Below the pieces are notes generated by a model. The model was not told the DNA's origin and searched no databases. It was given only the letters and a program-made list of their open reading frames with translations. Shown one piece after another: positions 1-11,115 of a stretch of DNA of 64,000 nt. The position numbers and the translations under genes are program-made. This DNA is from Aphrocallistes beatrix (Eukaryota; Porifera; Hexactinellida; Sceptrulophora; Aphrocallistidae). Where the stretch lies: assembly GCA_963281255.1 (NCBI GenBank), contig OY725494.1:2307934-2371933 (forward strand), in the 5' to 3' direction. Position 1 is the stretch's first letter, and each line of letters begins with the position of its first letter.

Positions 1-478
1 AAGTAGGCCATGGACAATTATTGTCTCGAATACTCCACTTATAAAGATAGGTTGCACTGTATTATGTTCTTTTGACATCTTATTGTAAAGTTTCGTCGAA
101 TTAAAATCTTACCAACGGAAAATAGTCTTCCTAGAGTTAGAATGCACACTAATAGCATAGAACACTTTGCATACTATATAGATAGAAAAACTTATTATCA
201 ATTCACAAAGATCAAATTATTCCAACAGATGACTACCAAAAGGGTGAAACTCCAAGAAGCAGACGACCTCTCGGGCAACGGCCTTATTTTTATTCAGCAA
301 ACTAAGGGACCCTTAATTTGCTCCCAGTATGAATTATATCCATAAAATTCAATTCACATGATTCGGAACCTCACAACAAAGGAAACAAAGCTTGTTTGTA
401 TTGTTAAAAGTCGTTGTGAAGAAAGTAGCTGTACTGGGAATGGGATATTGTAATGTAATAATGAATTTAAACTCCTTG

Positions 479-775
479 CAGTGGCGTAGCCAAGATTTTA
501 CTTGTTGTGTTGCGCTGTCACATCGAGGTGATGCATATATCTTTGAAGGTGAAATCGTTTACAAACTTCTCAAACTCTCCAATCTCATCGTGTCACAATT
601 CAATCAATATTAGACAGACGTTACGATCTCACTACATAATTATCCCTTCAATTCCAAAGACTTGTATCGCACTACGTGTCAATATTTATGTACGCACTAC
701 CTTAGATGGTCCGCATTTATGAAATGCATACCACCTCATGTGGTGCGTCTGAAATCGACCTTGGCTGCGCCTCTG
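479..775. mobile_element. hAT-like MITE upstream of the methyltransferase gene
   Basis: The element starts CAGTGGCGTAGCCAAG and ends CTTGGCTGCGCCTCTG, an imperfect terminal inverted repeat of the CAG(T/A)GGCG type common in hAT elements. Flanking octamers are ACTCCTTG on the left and ACTCATCG on the right, a probable 8-bp target duplication with two mismatches. There is no coding capacity. The short ORFs at 392-722 overlap it and are not credible genes. Confidence 0.65.
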
Positions 776-853
776 ACTCATCGTAAATGCATATCCTATG
801 GTGAACTAAACTTACCATTTATATAGAGCTAGTCGATAAAATCAAACGGTACG

Positions 854-2591
854 ATGGCTAGTAACGGAAACATTCTTAGCATGTTCAGTGAAGCAGATAC
901 AAACACCAAGTTATACCAGTGGATGACGAATCGTCCAAAAGACCCTAGTAGCGATACGTTAAAAGAGGTTTACAACGAACAGGCGTATTACTATGAAGAG
1001 TTTATGTGTTCTAAGTTGGGATGGTTGGGGTGGAAGGTAGGTGCAGAATTCCTCCATAATCAGCTGGAGAAATTTGGATTCCAGAAAGAAATTCATATTT
1101 TAGATGCAGGATCAGGAACTGGACTCGTGGGTATGATTTATCTTATACGTATATTAAAACGCAAGCCGCGAAGCGCGCTTGTCTCTAATGAACATATCAT
1201 GGTTGAACCCTCGCAAATTCCAATACTCCTGTAATAAAATTGAAATTTGTTTGCATTGGTGAAAACAACAAATCTTAAATTTACCAAACGTATGGAATTT
1301 AGTAATTACTTCTACATACATGCTACTTGAGCCATGATGAAAGCGTGTCGCGGCGTTGAATTTCGTGGGACATGCTTGGATGCAATAGGAGAGTATTATA
1401 CAGAAGATCCTCGTTAATACGAACATCAGGGCAGGATCAAAATTTCGTATTATCCGTATTCGCATTAACCGATGTGAGTCATGATAAAATATATGTTCGT
1501 ACTATCAGGAGTTTCGCATTATCAGTGTTATTAACGAAGTTCTACTGTACATTTTTAGTATATATTTATGGCTATAATTTGTAAGCAATAACCACGTATC
1601 GCGGCTCGCCGTAGAGTCGCCATATGGGTGCTTGGGGATATCAAAGAATTCAGAGGCGCCTACGGGCGGCTAATATTGATTAAATTCACTAATCCAAGGA
1701 TGCATTGCATAGGTTAAATTGAGAATAAAAGAAAGGCGACAATGACAATGGTGCACTCTATAATTCTAAAATGGTTAGTTGCACAATATGATGATGAGAG
1801 AACACATTTTGACAACACGAATTTGGGTACTCTGATATACGATGCTGTTAATACATTTTAATGTCTACTATACATATACTTCTTAAATGGTCCAAAAATT
1901 ATAGAGTGCACCATTACCTTAGTGTATAGAATGCTCTGTTTAATTTTAGGATATTTTAGTAAACAAGGTTCCTGTTACTTAAAGCTATCAAATCAAATCG
2001 GTTCAAAATATTTTTTCACGAAAAAAGCCCCAGGAATTTAATTCGAGGAGCACTGGGCACATACACTTTTTCTTGGGTATCAATGTTTCCATGTTTCTGA
2101 ACTTTATGATTGTGGAGTATCTTTTCATGCAATAAACACTCTCAGACGAAGTATAAAATAAATTCAACTATTTTAGGTAAGAGGATGTCTGAGCTTGGGT
2201 ACAAAAACCTGACTGCAATGGACATCAGTAGTGAGATGCTGGCTCAATGCAAGGAAAAGTTCTGCTACAACGAGTTCATACAGTGTGATCTGAATGAAGA
2301 TTCTTTAGACGAGTACAATAACACTTTCGATGTTATTGTTGGAATAGGAATATTTTCAAAGTGCGACAACAGCCAATACATTTGTTAATTTTATTAATAT
2401 AACCGCCAATCAGTTGAATTTCTCCAATAGAAAACATTCGAGATGTCAAGTTGTCATCGTTTCGTACTGTGAAGGCGTTTTTATTGACCCCGGGGTTTTG
2501 TACATCGTTTTTTTGCCGCTAGGCCTTTGTAAGCCATAGCCAAAATCAGCTTTCTGGGCCTGACAGTTTCTTCAATCAATTCGTTACACAG

Positions 2592-2627
<36 letters not shown>

Positions 2628-3083
2628 ACAAACATTAATCGAGTTTTAATAGTAAGGATGCATTCATATTATTCTTGGTGCATAAATTGTAGTATTGGGC
2701 GTTTTTAGAATATAGTTACATTTTTTAGGTTATTTATTATTTTTCATCAAATTTATTTGTCAATTGTGTATATTCTTTGTAAATGAAATATACAATAATG
2801 GTACAATTACATTATTATTATTATTATTATTATTCATTAATTTAGAGGTCTTGTAAAGCCTTCTGCCCTAAATAAACTCATCAAATGTGCTAGAGTGGGA
2901 AGTTTTATTTGCATAAGCATTCGTGGCGTATTCTACATTGATGAAGAATTTGGATTCAAAGTGGTTGAAGATAATTTGATTGCAACGGGAAAGTTGGAGC
3001 GAGTTAGTTTCGAGAACGGTGCCGCTTTTCTTCAGGGAATGAAGTTGGATGGAAATTACATCGTATACAAAGTTCTGAGCTGA
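854..3083 (+). CDS. METTL27-like: METTL27-like SAM-dependent methyltransferase, 3 exons
   Basis: I join 854-1130, 2177-2360 and 2846-3083 (699 nt, 232 aa, stop TGA). Phases agree at both junctions. Residues about 82-93 form class I methyltransferase motif I (ILDAGSGTGLVG), split by the first intron. The Asp of LTAMDIS is the acidic SAM-ribose residue, and later CDLNE and FDVIVGIG fit motifs II to IV. Length and pattern fit the METTL27 (WBSCR27) family of about 245 aa, whose substrate is not established. The 854 ATG is the first in-frame start. The second donor (GTGCGA) is weak, but it gives a smooth join before GLVKPSAL, as in the family. Intron 1 carries a palindromic MITE and intron 2 a microsatellite-bearing repeat. 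No transcript evidence is available, so small exon boundary errors are possible. Confidence 0.85.
1750..1914. mobile_element. Short palindromic MITE in METTL27-like intron 1
   Basis: GGTGCACTCTATAATTCT near 1752 is repeated inverted as ATTATAGAGTGCACC near 1898-1912. The two arms sit at the ends of a segment of about 165 bp with no ORF, the structure of a small terminal-inverted-repeat MITE. Confidence 0.55.
2534..2659 (+). repeat. Fragment of repeat family A with TA microsatellite
   Basis: The segment reads from GCCATAGCCAAAATCAGC through CAATCAATTCGTTACA, then a (TA)n tract at about 2591-2618, then ACATTAATCGAGTTTTAA and AGTAAGGAT. This is the microsatellite-bearing end of the family seen complete at 51041-51584, 54836-55366 and 59331-59895. 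It lies inside METTL27-like intron 2. An ATT microsatellite follows at about 2812-2834. Confidence 0.7.
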
Positions 3084-3102
3084 AACTATTAATGTTATCA
3101 TC

Positions 3103-3945
3103 TTATATATTAAACCTTAGGAATTGTTTGTTTGTTTGTTTCTCTGTAATATTTTAACACACTTGATCCAGTGTATTATCTTGGTCGAATTTATTACTGA
3201 TAAAGTAATATAATATGTATAATTACGCATGTAGGATCTCATTATGGTGTAGATGTGCACCGTCAACATTTTTTCGCAAAATCTCATCACTTCCGGTTTT
3301 TATAAGTATATATTCATATTTAACACCACCACTGCAAAGCTTTGTTTAAAGATATAAGTAAGATCTCAACGACTAATGTAGGGTATTTCACCACGTAGGA
3401 TCTGATTTTCGCACTTTGAAAGAAATAATTAGAATATTTTATGAGCTATTAAATTTTGATATACGTATGCATATTTTCACACCTTTTGAAAAATTCTTAT
3501 TTTGAGCTAAAAACGAGCTCTCAACGGCTATTATAGGGTATTTTAATATGTAGATTCCAAATTGTATTTCCCGATGTATTCCGATATTCACATTTCATGT
3601 TCCTTCGAGTCACTTCCTGGAGCTGCACTATCGGTCTGTCGACCGACATTTTACTTATTGGGTTGAGCAATTTATTATTAATCTTCAATGATTACTGATT
3701 CAAATGTGTATAGAAGTTATTACTTTGAAGTATTAATAACAATGACAGTCTATTGTCGTATCGTAAAATGATTTATATTGTGAGTGTGAAGTCATGTACT
3801 AGACTCGTATTGTATAGCAAAGGTGTGAAAACTCATCATTTCACACCTTCATTCCAATTTTCATAGTCCTACGATTAGCCAGTTCTTCAGGCAATTCGGA
3901 CAAACAAAAAATAAAATAAAAATCCTAGTATTTTAAATTTATTTC
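3103..3945. repeat. Inverted pair of repeat family B termini
   Basis: The left end reads TATATATTAAACCTTAGG followed by (TTTG)n. The right end is the inverse: CAATTCGGACAAACAAA, then ATCCTAGTATTTTAAAT. The same terminus occurs at 11311-11400 and 51770-51845. AT-rich filler without credible ORFs lies between, including phrases such as TTTCACACCTT that recur at 11480-11700. Confidence 0.5.
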
Positions 3946-3964
3946 TTAAATACTAACAGATATA

Positions 3965-4836
3965 CAGTGCTCCGGAAATTATTGACACAAAACTTTAACT
4001 TTACGTCAAGTTAAACCTATGCTTGGGAACAGTATTATAATTTCAAGATGACTTCATTAAGGCATTTTCATCCTATACATATATATACTATTTTCACACT
4101 TGCGGTTAGTACGCACCTTTTCTGGAATGCTAAATCATTTTTTGTAGAATTTGTAAAAAATCCCTACAACTGTCTACCACGGTATAGCAATCTATTCTTA
4201 TACGTATACTACTGAATTTAGCAATGCAAATATACAAGAAAGTAGATATATTGTAGTTGTGCATTTCTTTAGTATTTCTTTAAAGGATCCCGAAAGATAT
4301 AGGCTCTGAAAGTCAGAATTAGGGGTGTAATTGACATCAGCACAGAATGACAATGCAAAAATTGAAATTTCGTTTTTAAAATTAACAATTTTGAATTTGC
4401 CTTGTTTAAAGTAATAGGGGGGTTTTTTTTATAAATCTGATTTTTGTCGTGTAATCACTTACACACCCCTAATTCTGACTTTCAGTGCCTATATCTTGCG
4501 GGATCCTTTAATTAAATAAAGACTCTAAAGTTGCACAACTACAAGATATCTACTTTCTTGGATAATTGCATTGCTAAATTCAGTAGTATATAAGATTAGA
4601 ATGCTATACCGTGGTAGACAGTTGTAGGGATTTTTTACAAATTCTACAAAAAATGATTTAGCATTCCAGAAAAGGTGTGGACTAACCGCAAGGTATGATA
4701 GTGTGAAAATAGTGTATATATGTATAGGATGAAAATACCTTAATGGAGTAATCTTGAAATTATAATACTTTTCCCAAGCATAGGTTTAACTTGACGTAAA
4801 GTTAAAGTTTTGTGTCAATAATTTCCGGACACACTG
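3965..4836. mobile_element. Tc1/mariner-like foldback MITE, 872 bp
   Basis: The whole segment is a near-palindrome. It opens CAGTGCTCCGGAAATTATT and closes AATAATTTCCGGACACACTG, with TA on both sides (3963-3964 and 4837-4838). Arms match over hundreds of bases around a spacer near 4320-4460. CAGTG termini and a TA target are typical of Tc1/mariner. There is no transposase ORF, so it is non-autonomous. Confidence 0.85.
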
Positions 4837-5164
4837 TACCTAATATTGGAAGATTGACTTCGATCCTTTCATGTCTGAATGCATAACAAAATTATTTACA
4901 GCATGATTGAAAAGTATACTTATTTTCACATGAGTCTAGACAAAAACTAAGTTAATTACGTACTTAGTTTTGCTTAAAACTAAGTAATAGTTAAGGATTT
5001 GAAAGAGTTGTAAAACTAATTAAGTATTTAATTAGTTAAGTAGTTTAGAGAGGCTCCAGGTCTCTAAGTGCTCTTGATGCTAAATTTTGATGAAACAAGA
5101 ATTGCAAAGGTGGCAATTTACATATTTTTTCAAAATTTTAAAATATCAAATACCCTATATTAAA

Positions 5165-5555
5165 TTTCCTTACTGTCAGGGTATCAAGAATTTTAGATTT
5201 CCTTACTGTCAGAGTATCAAGAATTTTAGATTTCCTTACTGTCAGGGTATCAAGAATTTTAAATTTCCTTACTGTCAGGGTATCAAGAATTTTAAATTTC
5301 CTTACCGTCAAGGTATTATGATATCAAATTTCCTTACTGTCAGGGTATTATGATATCAAATTTCCTTACTGTCAGGGTATTATGATGTTAAATTTCCTTA
5401 CTGTCAGGGTATTATGATATTAGATTTCCTTACTGTCAGGGTATTATAATTTTAGATTTCCTTACTGTCAGGGTATTATAATTTTAGATTTCCTTACTGT
5501 CAGGGTATTATAATTTTAAATTTCCTTACTGTCAGGGTATTAAGAATTTTATCAA
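5165..5555. repeat. 12-unit minisatellite (33/32-bp unit)
   Basis: The unit TTTCCTTACTGTCAGGGTAT plus a 12-13 bp variable tail is repeated 12 times. The first four copies are 33 bp and carry a CAAGAATTTT tail. The rest are 32 bp with ATGATAT or ATAATTTT tails, so the array has two sub-blocks. The 33-bp phase leaves an open frame encoding an 11-residue repeat (FPYCQGIKNF + R/K), which I treat as incidental because the frame breaks when the unit becomes 32 bp. Confidence 0.9.
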
Positions 5556-5940
5556 GAACTAATGTTTGTGTAGGAATGTAAAAAGATAATATATAAGTAG
5601 ATAAGATAATGGATATAAATTCATTTAGCATAAAATTTTTATATTTAACTATCGAATCTTTGAAGAGACACTTTCCTACAGATATACTAACCGGAATGGC
5701 TGGTGAAACATCACAGGTAATAATGTTAAAAATATCTACCAGTTCATATCAGCTAGTAATAGGGTAAATTCCAAAGTCCTTTAAGAACTTTTCGTTAATC
5801 GCTACTCTTCACAAATAGAAGTCCACACATGATTCAATTCATACAAGATTTGATTTAATGATAGCTATTAGCTAACTAGCGTTTTGTGGCTACGTGCATA
5901 TGATATCTAAAATTATCGCAAATTCTAAATCTATATATAG

Positions 5941-7506
5941 ATAACTGTTATTGCCAACGAAGAAGAAACCAAATGCAAAAGTGAGAACTTTGTTCTTTCT
6001 GACAATTCTACACATCAACTCCACGAGTATTCAAGTAATAAACTCATACACAAGCCTGACAGAGAAAAGTTTGAGGTTCAAGAAAAAACGATTGACCCAA
6101 GTCAATATTTCAAGAAAAAGGGTTCCATATTACCTCCTAAATGGGAAAAATTCATTTTAATTAGCTTGTCTATCAGTATCATAGTGCTTGTCTGGCTCAT
6201 CAGCATAGGTGCCATCACGATTGAAATTTTTATTGAACTGGGCACTATGTCCATCCAACTGGAGAGTTTTAACGTCACCAACGAGCTTGAAAATATCCTA
6301 CAAAATTTCACTAATCAATCTATAAAATACATTATCGATTGCCCAACAAATCAAATACATTCGGAAAGTTCCCTGTTCTGCTCCCCTTCATGCACCTACT
6401 GGGATCTACACTTCAGTGATGTTGGGCTACTTATCGAAACTATTATCATTTTATTCATTGACCTAACTGGGGTAATATTAGGTATTTTAACACTAATAAC
6501 TTGGCCATTTGTGAAATCCTTTTGGAAATTCCCGCAGGTAACAATTTTCTTTCTAGTTGTTTGTATTTCTTTGTTTACTCTTACATTCGCTATTGTTGAT
6601 ATTCCCGGTTTCTACTGTGCATATGACGGATCGAACAGTTTCGCTGATATTAATGTTAATTTCCAACCTCGTTTGATGGGCGCCGGGGCAGTTATTCATT
6701 TCCTGAGGATAGCAATCATGTTTTGGACGCTCTTCACACTTTTTAATATTTTCATTAGTACTCTGAGTCCATTGACGTTTAACCCAAACGGTAAATTCAA
6801 AATTTGCATTATCCTAGTTGAATCTGTCATTTCATTCGGAATTCCGTTACTTTTCATTATAGTCACTTTGTCATCTAAAATTGGATTATTTTGGAATGCC
6901 TTCGGATATTTGCCAGATTATGGCGATAGTCCTTTTTATATTTTAGGTCGAATTATCCCGGATTACTCAACAGCTATATTTTCCTTTACCTTTGCAGTTT
7001 TAATCTTAGCTAGGTTAAGATTCATTGCAATCGATGCCAAAAGTATTTTAGGCAATTCGCGAAAAATATCGCCTCTGGAAAGTAGATTAATAATCTACTG
7101 TATCGTGTCTGGTCTCATTTTCTATTGTTTCATCATCCAAGTTGGCGTGTATTTCACTTACTATAGGGAAGATTTCAATAATGTGTACGACTACAGGTCT
7201 TGTGTTACACTGAATAGTCCGATCACTGTGTTTAAAGGGAACACCACCTCTCATTATAACGCAACGTCAGATCTATTACCAGAATCTATTTGGGATGGAG
7301 GGAGCGAGTGCAAAGGTGTTAAGCCATATCTAGACATATATCATCCATTCTGGGGGTCTCTTTACACTGTCTGCTATCGATTGGTATTGGTTGCATTCTT
7401 TTTGATGTTTATCCTCAAATCAAACTTTCTTATTTGGGTTGGTTGGTTTAAAAATGTTTGGAACAAATGTAAATTATGTTTTAAGAAAATGAAATGTGAT
7501 GTTTAG
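5941..7506 (+). CDS. Frizzled-like seven-transmembrane receptor (5' end unresolved)
   Basis: A long frame ends at TAG 7504-7506. It has a hydrophobic segment at about 6148-6230, an extracellular stretch with NVT, NFT and NQS glycosylation sites and several Cys, then seven transmembrane segments to about residue 430. The segment LTLITWPFVKSFWKFPQVT followed by IFFL.VCIS.F resembles the TM1-TM2 region of class F (Frizzled/Smoothened) receptors. No Cys-rich Frizzled domain and no C-terminal KTxxxW were seen. The frame is open from 5941 but has no ATG before 6247. Either translation starts at ATG 6247, giving a plain seven-pass protein of about 420 aa, or an upstream exon is spliced near 5940 and adds a basic N-terminus and an eighth segment. 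The 100 stop-free codons upstream favour the second. The ligand is unknown and the family call moderate. Confidence 0.6.
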   Translation: MTVIANEEETKCKSENFVLSDNSTHQLHEYSSNKLIHKPDREKFEVQEKTIDPSQYFKKKGSILPPKWEKFILISLSISIIVLVWLISIGAITIEIFIELGTMSIQLESFNVTNELENILQNFTNQSIKYIIDCPTNQIHSESSLFCSPSCTYWDLHFSDVGLLIETIIILFIDLTGVILGILTLITWPFVKSFWKFPQVTIFFLVVCISLFTLTFAIVDIPGFYCAYDGSNSFADINVNFQPRLMGAGAVIHFLRIAIMFWTLFTLFNIFISTLSPLTFNPNGKFKICIILVESVISFGIPLLFIIVTLSSKIGLFWNAFGYLPDYGDSPFYILGRIIPDYSTAIFSFTFAVLILARLRFIAIDAKSILGNSRKISPLESRLIIYCIVSGLIFYCFIIQVGVYFTYYREDFNNVYDYRSCVTLNSPITVFKGNTTSHYNATSDLLPESIWDGGSECKGVKPYLDIYHPFWGSLYTVCYRLVLVAFFLMFILKSNFLIWVGWFKNVWNKCKLCFKKMKCDV

Positions 7507-8294
7507 ATTACTCGATCAAAGAAAATATTGTCAGTAACGTCCTTGAAATTATTTTAGATTCTTGTATGTTAGGCTATTGTTGTACTATGCATGGTACTTT
7601 TTGCATGAATTTGATGTTGTTCAAATATTTGTTGGTATTTTAATGGAATTAAGCTTTTGTATTGTTAAGATTGTCAATAAGTATGTACACGTTAAATAAC
7701 TCGAGTTAACTTTTGATACAAATTGCAGTAGCAGTGCAGCCAACGCTCCTGTGATTGAAACTGTTATGGGATATTTGGGCACTTTGATCCAAATATTTCA
7801 GAAATATTTGTATATCCCATCATGCGAATTGCCTTAACTTTTTTGTAAAGGTTCCTACATCTCAATTCTGGGAATTTTGCTATTTTTACAATAGTGTATA
7901 AAATCTTTGTATAAATAAGATCCCAAATATTAATTGAGTATAGGGCTCTGATTTCTGCTGCTTTATATATTGTTAAACATTGTACAGCACATGTTTTGAG
8001 CAATTGACATCATCTATACCGTAGTATATCCTATGACAGGAAATCTCTCAATGACAGAGAAAGAAATAATTCAACAAGCTAAGCGCATAGGTAGGTAATA
8101 TTGCCCTATAACGTCCAACAGGCCTGTACTATTTTTGTAAAATTTCCAGTATAATTAAACTAAACTTGTCATATTCGATAATTTCTATATTTTTTGGTGG
8201 AGATCAATATTAAAATTCCAGGTATTTTTTGGGAGAAAATTTTATCCTTAAGAACACTTTAGTAACGCAAAAATATGACATTCTATTTATAGTA

Positions 8295-8520
8295 CAGTGG
8301 AATTAACGAAAAGGCCATTTACACACGTTTTTCAGATAGCAAACAATCAAAATTAGATGCATATTTTAACTAATAATGTATTAGCATGTTCTAATTAGTA
8401 TAGTATGGTTAATATTAATGGAATATGGTTTCTTTCAAAAAGTTTCACAAATACGGACACCCCGAAATGACGGCCATTTTTCTCGGTCCCGAGGGTGACC
8501 GTAATTCCGGGGTTCCACTG
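8295..8520. mobile_element. pogo-like MITE
   Basis: Starts CAGTGGAATTAACGAAAAGG and ends ATTCCGGGGTTCCACTG, flanked by TA at 8293-8294 and 8521-8522. It contains two internal GGCCATTT blocks. It is non-coding and lies in the 7.5-10 kb intergenic stretch. Confidence 0.7.
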
Positions 8521-8763
8521 TATTTGTTTACTTCATGCCAGGGGGCGGTAAGGTGCTTTCTTCAGAAGCTACATAAACCATTCACAAAAAATATTATTAA
8601 TTAATTAAAACCCCCATAATGCCATTGGCAATAACTTAAGGCAATAACACATTTAATCCTGCTTACTAATTATTGTATTGCAATGTTGAAAATTTAATTT
8701 GTCACTAAGCGCATAGAAATACCCCCCCTGTACACTCAGATAATATTTCAAAACTTTATCAGT

Positions 8764-8880
8764 TGCATACTTGCCAACCGTCCCGTTTTTTTCACTTTTC
8801 TATTGAGCGTGTCCCGTTTTTACATGAAATTTACCCCATTATGTCCCGCTTTTATCATTACAAGTTGGCATGTATGCAGT
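8764..8880. mobile_element. Small palindromic MITE
   Basis: TGCATACTTGCCAAC at the left pairs with GTTGGCATGTATGCA at the right. Two internal GTCCCG motifs follow the left arm in the same orientation. The element is about 117 bp, and the 73-residue ORF across it is a by-product of the repeat. Confidence 0.6.
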
Positions 8881-9157
8881 TGTTCCAGATGTCTAGACAA
8901 AACACACACAAACATTCAACAATTGACTTCCAATTAAATAGATATAACATACATACACTAGTGCGTATATATGTAAGGTTTTGACCAGTTTTGTCCATTC
9001 ACGAGATTTTGGACAGGACGCGGACTGTTTTTACCAATATGTTTTTTACCACATGGCCGAAACCTCCCAATCCAGTTTTAACATTTCTATATTTCCCTAT
9101 AAATCCTGAATTTCAGTTTTTAGCTATAACTAATCAAATTAAAGGAAAGCTGTACAG

Positions 9158-9815
9158 TAGGGATTCCAATCCCGGGATTGAACATTATATTTTATTATAT
9201 TTTAATTTTACTATTAGTATCATCTATGTAGGAGTATATACTACACCTGATGAATTTTAAAATTATGAGAAGATTGGTGAACATGCAAACCTTTGTTTGA
9301 TCCTCCATGGTACTTTAGGTTCCTCTCACAGATTTTGCATTCTGCCAGGTTTCCACAGGTTTAGCGCTTACGTATAATGTACCCAAATTGGTGCACCTTC
9401 AAACGATATACGACTTTATTCCCAGCCATACGCAAACAAATAACGATAATTAATTCAATGAAGAAAGATTTAGAGAATTAAAGGTATAATTCTCATACAG
9501 TGAACTCCGCTTAATCGGGACAATTGCTTAATTGGGACAAGTTTACAGGAACGGAATGGTTACCATACATAGAAGCTAACACTAAATTTCATCGGTTACG
9601 AGGAACTCGGGACCAAAGTGTCCCGATTAATCGGAGGGCATTTATATGTATTATAAATACGTAATTTCTGCAGCTTCAAAATTAACAGAAGTGTAAAGAT
9701 CAACAATTTCTATTTAATTTTCGTGTTTTTATTCAATTGAAGCCTATTATTGGTGTGGTGAGAAAATAACTCTATTCGTTGTAATGTATGCAACCAATCC
9801 CGGGATTGGAATCCC
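9158..9815. mobile_element. TIR element with a nested pogo-like MITE
   Basis: GGGATTCCAATCCCGGGATT near 9160 is repeated inverted as AATCCCGGGATTGGAATCCC near 9794, giving terminal arms of about 21 bp on a segment of about 660 bp. Inside, from about 9498 to 9640, CAGTGAACTCCGCTTAATCG pairs with CCGATTAATCGGAGG, a second, pogo-like element inserted in the first. No coding region was seen. Confidence 0.6.
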
Positions 9816-9992
9816 CATGTCCAAGTAGATATGTATTACAAATTCTCTCATCCTCACATGCAATCATTAAACAATGAATCAATCAATTACATATAGTTGT
9901 GGTATGGCTGTATAAGATACGACTAGACAAACTATTTCTATCAACCAATAAACATCGAGGAATAGATAGTCTCTACTAATTAGAATAAATAT

Positions 9993-10649
9993 ATGAACTG
10001 TATTGAAAGACTGATATTTTTCCAAAAAATAATGTTTACAGAACATTCAACTTCCCCTAAAGTTTCAAATGAGTCAGTCAACACAAAAGTAGAGACTTGG
10101 TTGTTAAGCACCGCTCCTCAAATAAACAAGAAATCTACGCAACCAATCAATATACAAGTAATAGAACAATGCAATTCTCAACTCCCCTGCATCATGGTAG
10201 AGACTTCAATGGACGATACACAATCCTCAAATAGCAAAGAGCAAGAATCCTTAAAAATTTCAAATGAAAAGAAGTCGGATGATTCTATACCTATACAGAT
10301 AGACACAGGATATTTACATGTACATAGCAGAATAGAAACAAAAGTTTCAAGGACAAATATTCAAAATATTGCACAAATGAAATCATGGGTTAGACACTGG
10401 AAGACCCAAGTTCATTTGAATGAACATAGTTCATCAACAAAGAATGAAACTATCTCTGAAGTATTATCTACCGTCATTTCCTCTGAAAAGAGATTGGATA
10501 TTGTTCAAGCTGCACTTCCAATTGTGAACAACATTGCCAAGCTCTACCGTTGGCAGCTAGGTAGGAATGACAGGCTTACCAAGTTAGCGGAGAATCAGAT
10601 ACAACATATACACGCTTTAGAAAAGAACCTCTCCAACTCCAACGGATAG
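9993..10649 (+). CDS. Hypothetical protein, 218 aa
   Basis: An uninterrupted ATG-to-TAG frame of 218 codons in AT-rich DNA (alternative ATG at 10032). The product is hydrophilic, rich in Ser, Asn, Lys and Gln in its first 120 residues, with no membrane segment. Residues about 125-218 look more ordered and predict helices: MKSWVRHWK, then VLSTVISSEKRLDIVQAA, then IAKLYRWQLGRNDRL, and a possibly coiled end. I recognise no domain. It could be a real lineage-restricted gene, a terminal exon, or chance. Length well above the local stop spacing makes chance less likely. Confidence 0.4.
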   Translation: MNCIERLIFFQKIMFTEHSTSPKVSNESVNTKVETWLLSTAPQINKKSTQPINIQVIEQCNSQLPCIMVETSMDDTQSSNSKEQESLKISNEKKSDDSIPIQIDTGYLHVHSRIETKVSRTNIQNIAQMKSWVRHWKTQVHLNEHSSSTKNETISEVLSTVISSEKRLDIVQAALPIVNNIAKLYRWQLGRNDRLTKLAENQIQHIHALEKNLSNSNG

Positions 10650-10875
10650 TCCTGTATGTTGAGGGGATTGGTCTTAAATACAATTCATTTCACGCTCTAA
10701 TTAGTATGATTTATGATACCAGACGTCCAGGCCAGGTTTAACCTGAACAGTTCGGGTTTGGAGTGATTTGTCAGGTGTCAGGTCTCAAGGAATCACTCTT
10801 ACAGTCGCTAGAATCAACCTACTATTCATAATATGCCATAATTTTTCATAGCTCCAATTTAACTTTGTTATTCAC

Positions 10876-11115
10876 CTATAGTGCTTTGATATCATTAATA
10901 ACATCTCTATAATTTACAAAGCAAGACAGAAAAACGTAGAATGCCAATACGAGCGAAAGTACTTTCACAAACACATTTCGCGTACTGCCTGTGGGGCTGA
11001 CGAACACTTCGTTTGTCATGATTGACTGGCCCAAAACATAGATAAAGGGTGCAAAGTTTTGGATCCCGTTCAAAGAGTTCATTCGACAGAAAATTTCGAA
11101 TAATAGAAGTATCAT
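10876..11115 (-). CDS. Possible small membrane-protein ORF or 3' exon
   Basis: The minus-strand frame ends at a TAG near 10876 and codes for a hydrophobic stretch (VFVKVLSLVLAFYVFLSCFV) preceded by a Thr/Ser-rich segment. The full frame opens on a non-ATG codon; an in-frame ATG starts a C-terminal piece of about 50 residues. It may be a terminal exon of an unseen minus-strand gene or chance. A second frame across the same bases is also open, which lowers confidence. Confidence 0.15.
   Translation of the reverse strand: MILLLFEIFCRMNSLNGIQNFAPFIYVLGQSIMTNEVFVSPTGSTRNVFVKVLSLVLAFYVFLSCFVNYRDVINDIKAL

Noticed and set aside
3965-4836. Processed or viral origin for the large palindromes
   Set aside because: No polyprotein, integrase or reverse transcriptase frame is present, and TA flanks with CAGTG ends fit DNA-transposon MITEs.
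5087-5353. 88-codon ORF with an 11-residue repeat
   Set aside because: It is the 33-bp minisatellite read in one frame; the frame is lost when the unit changes to 32 bp.
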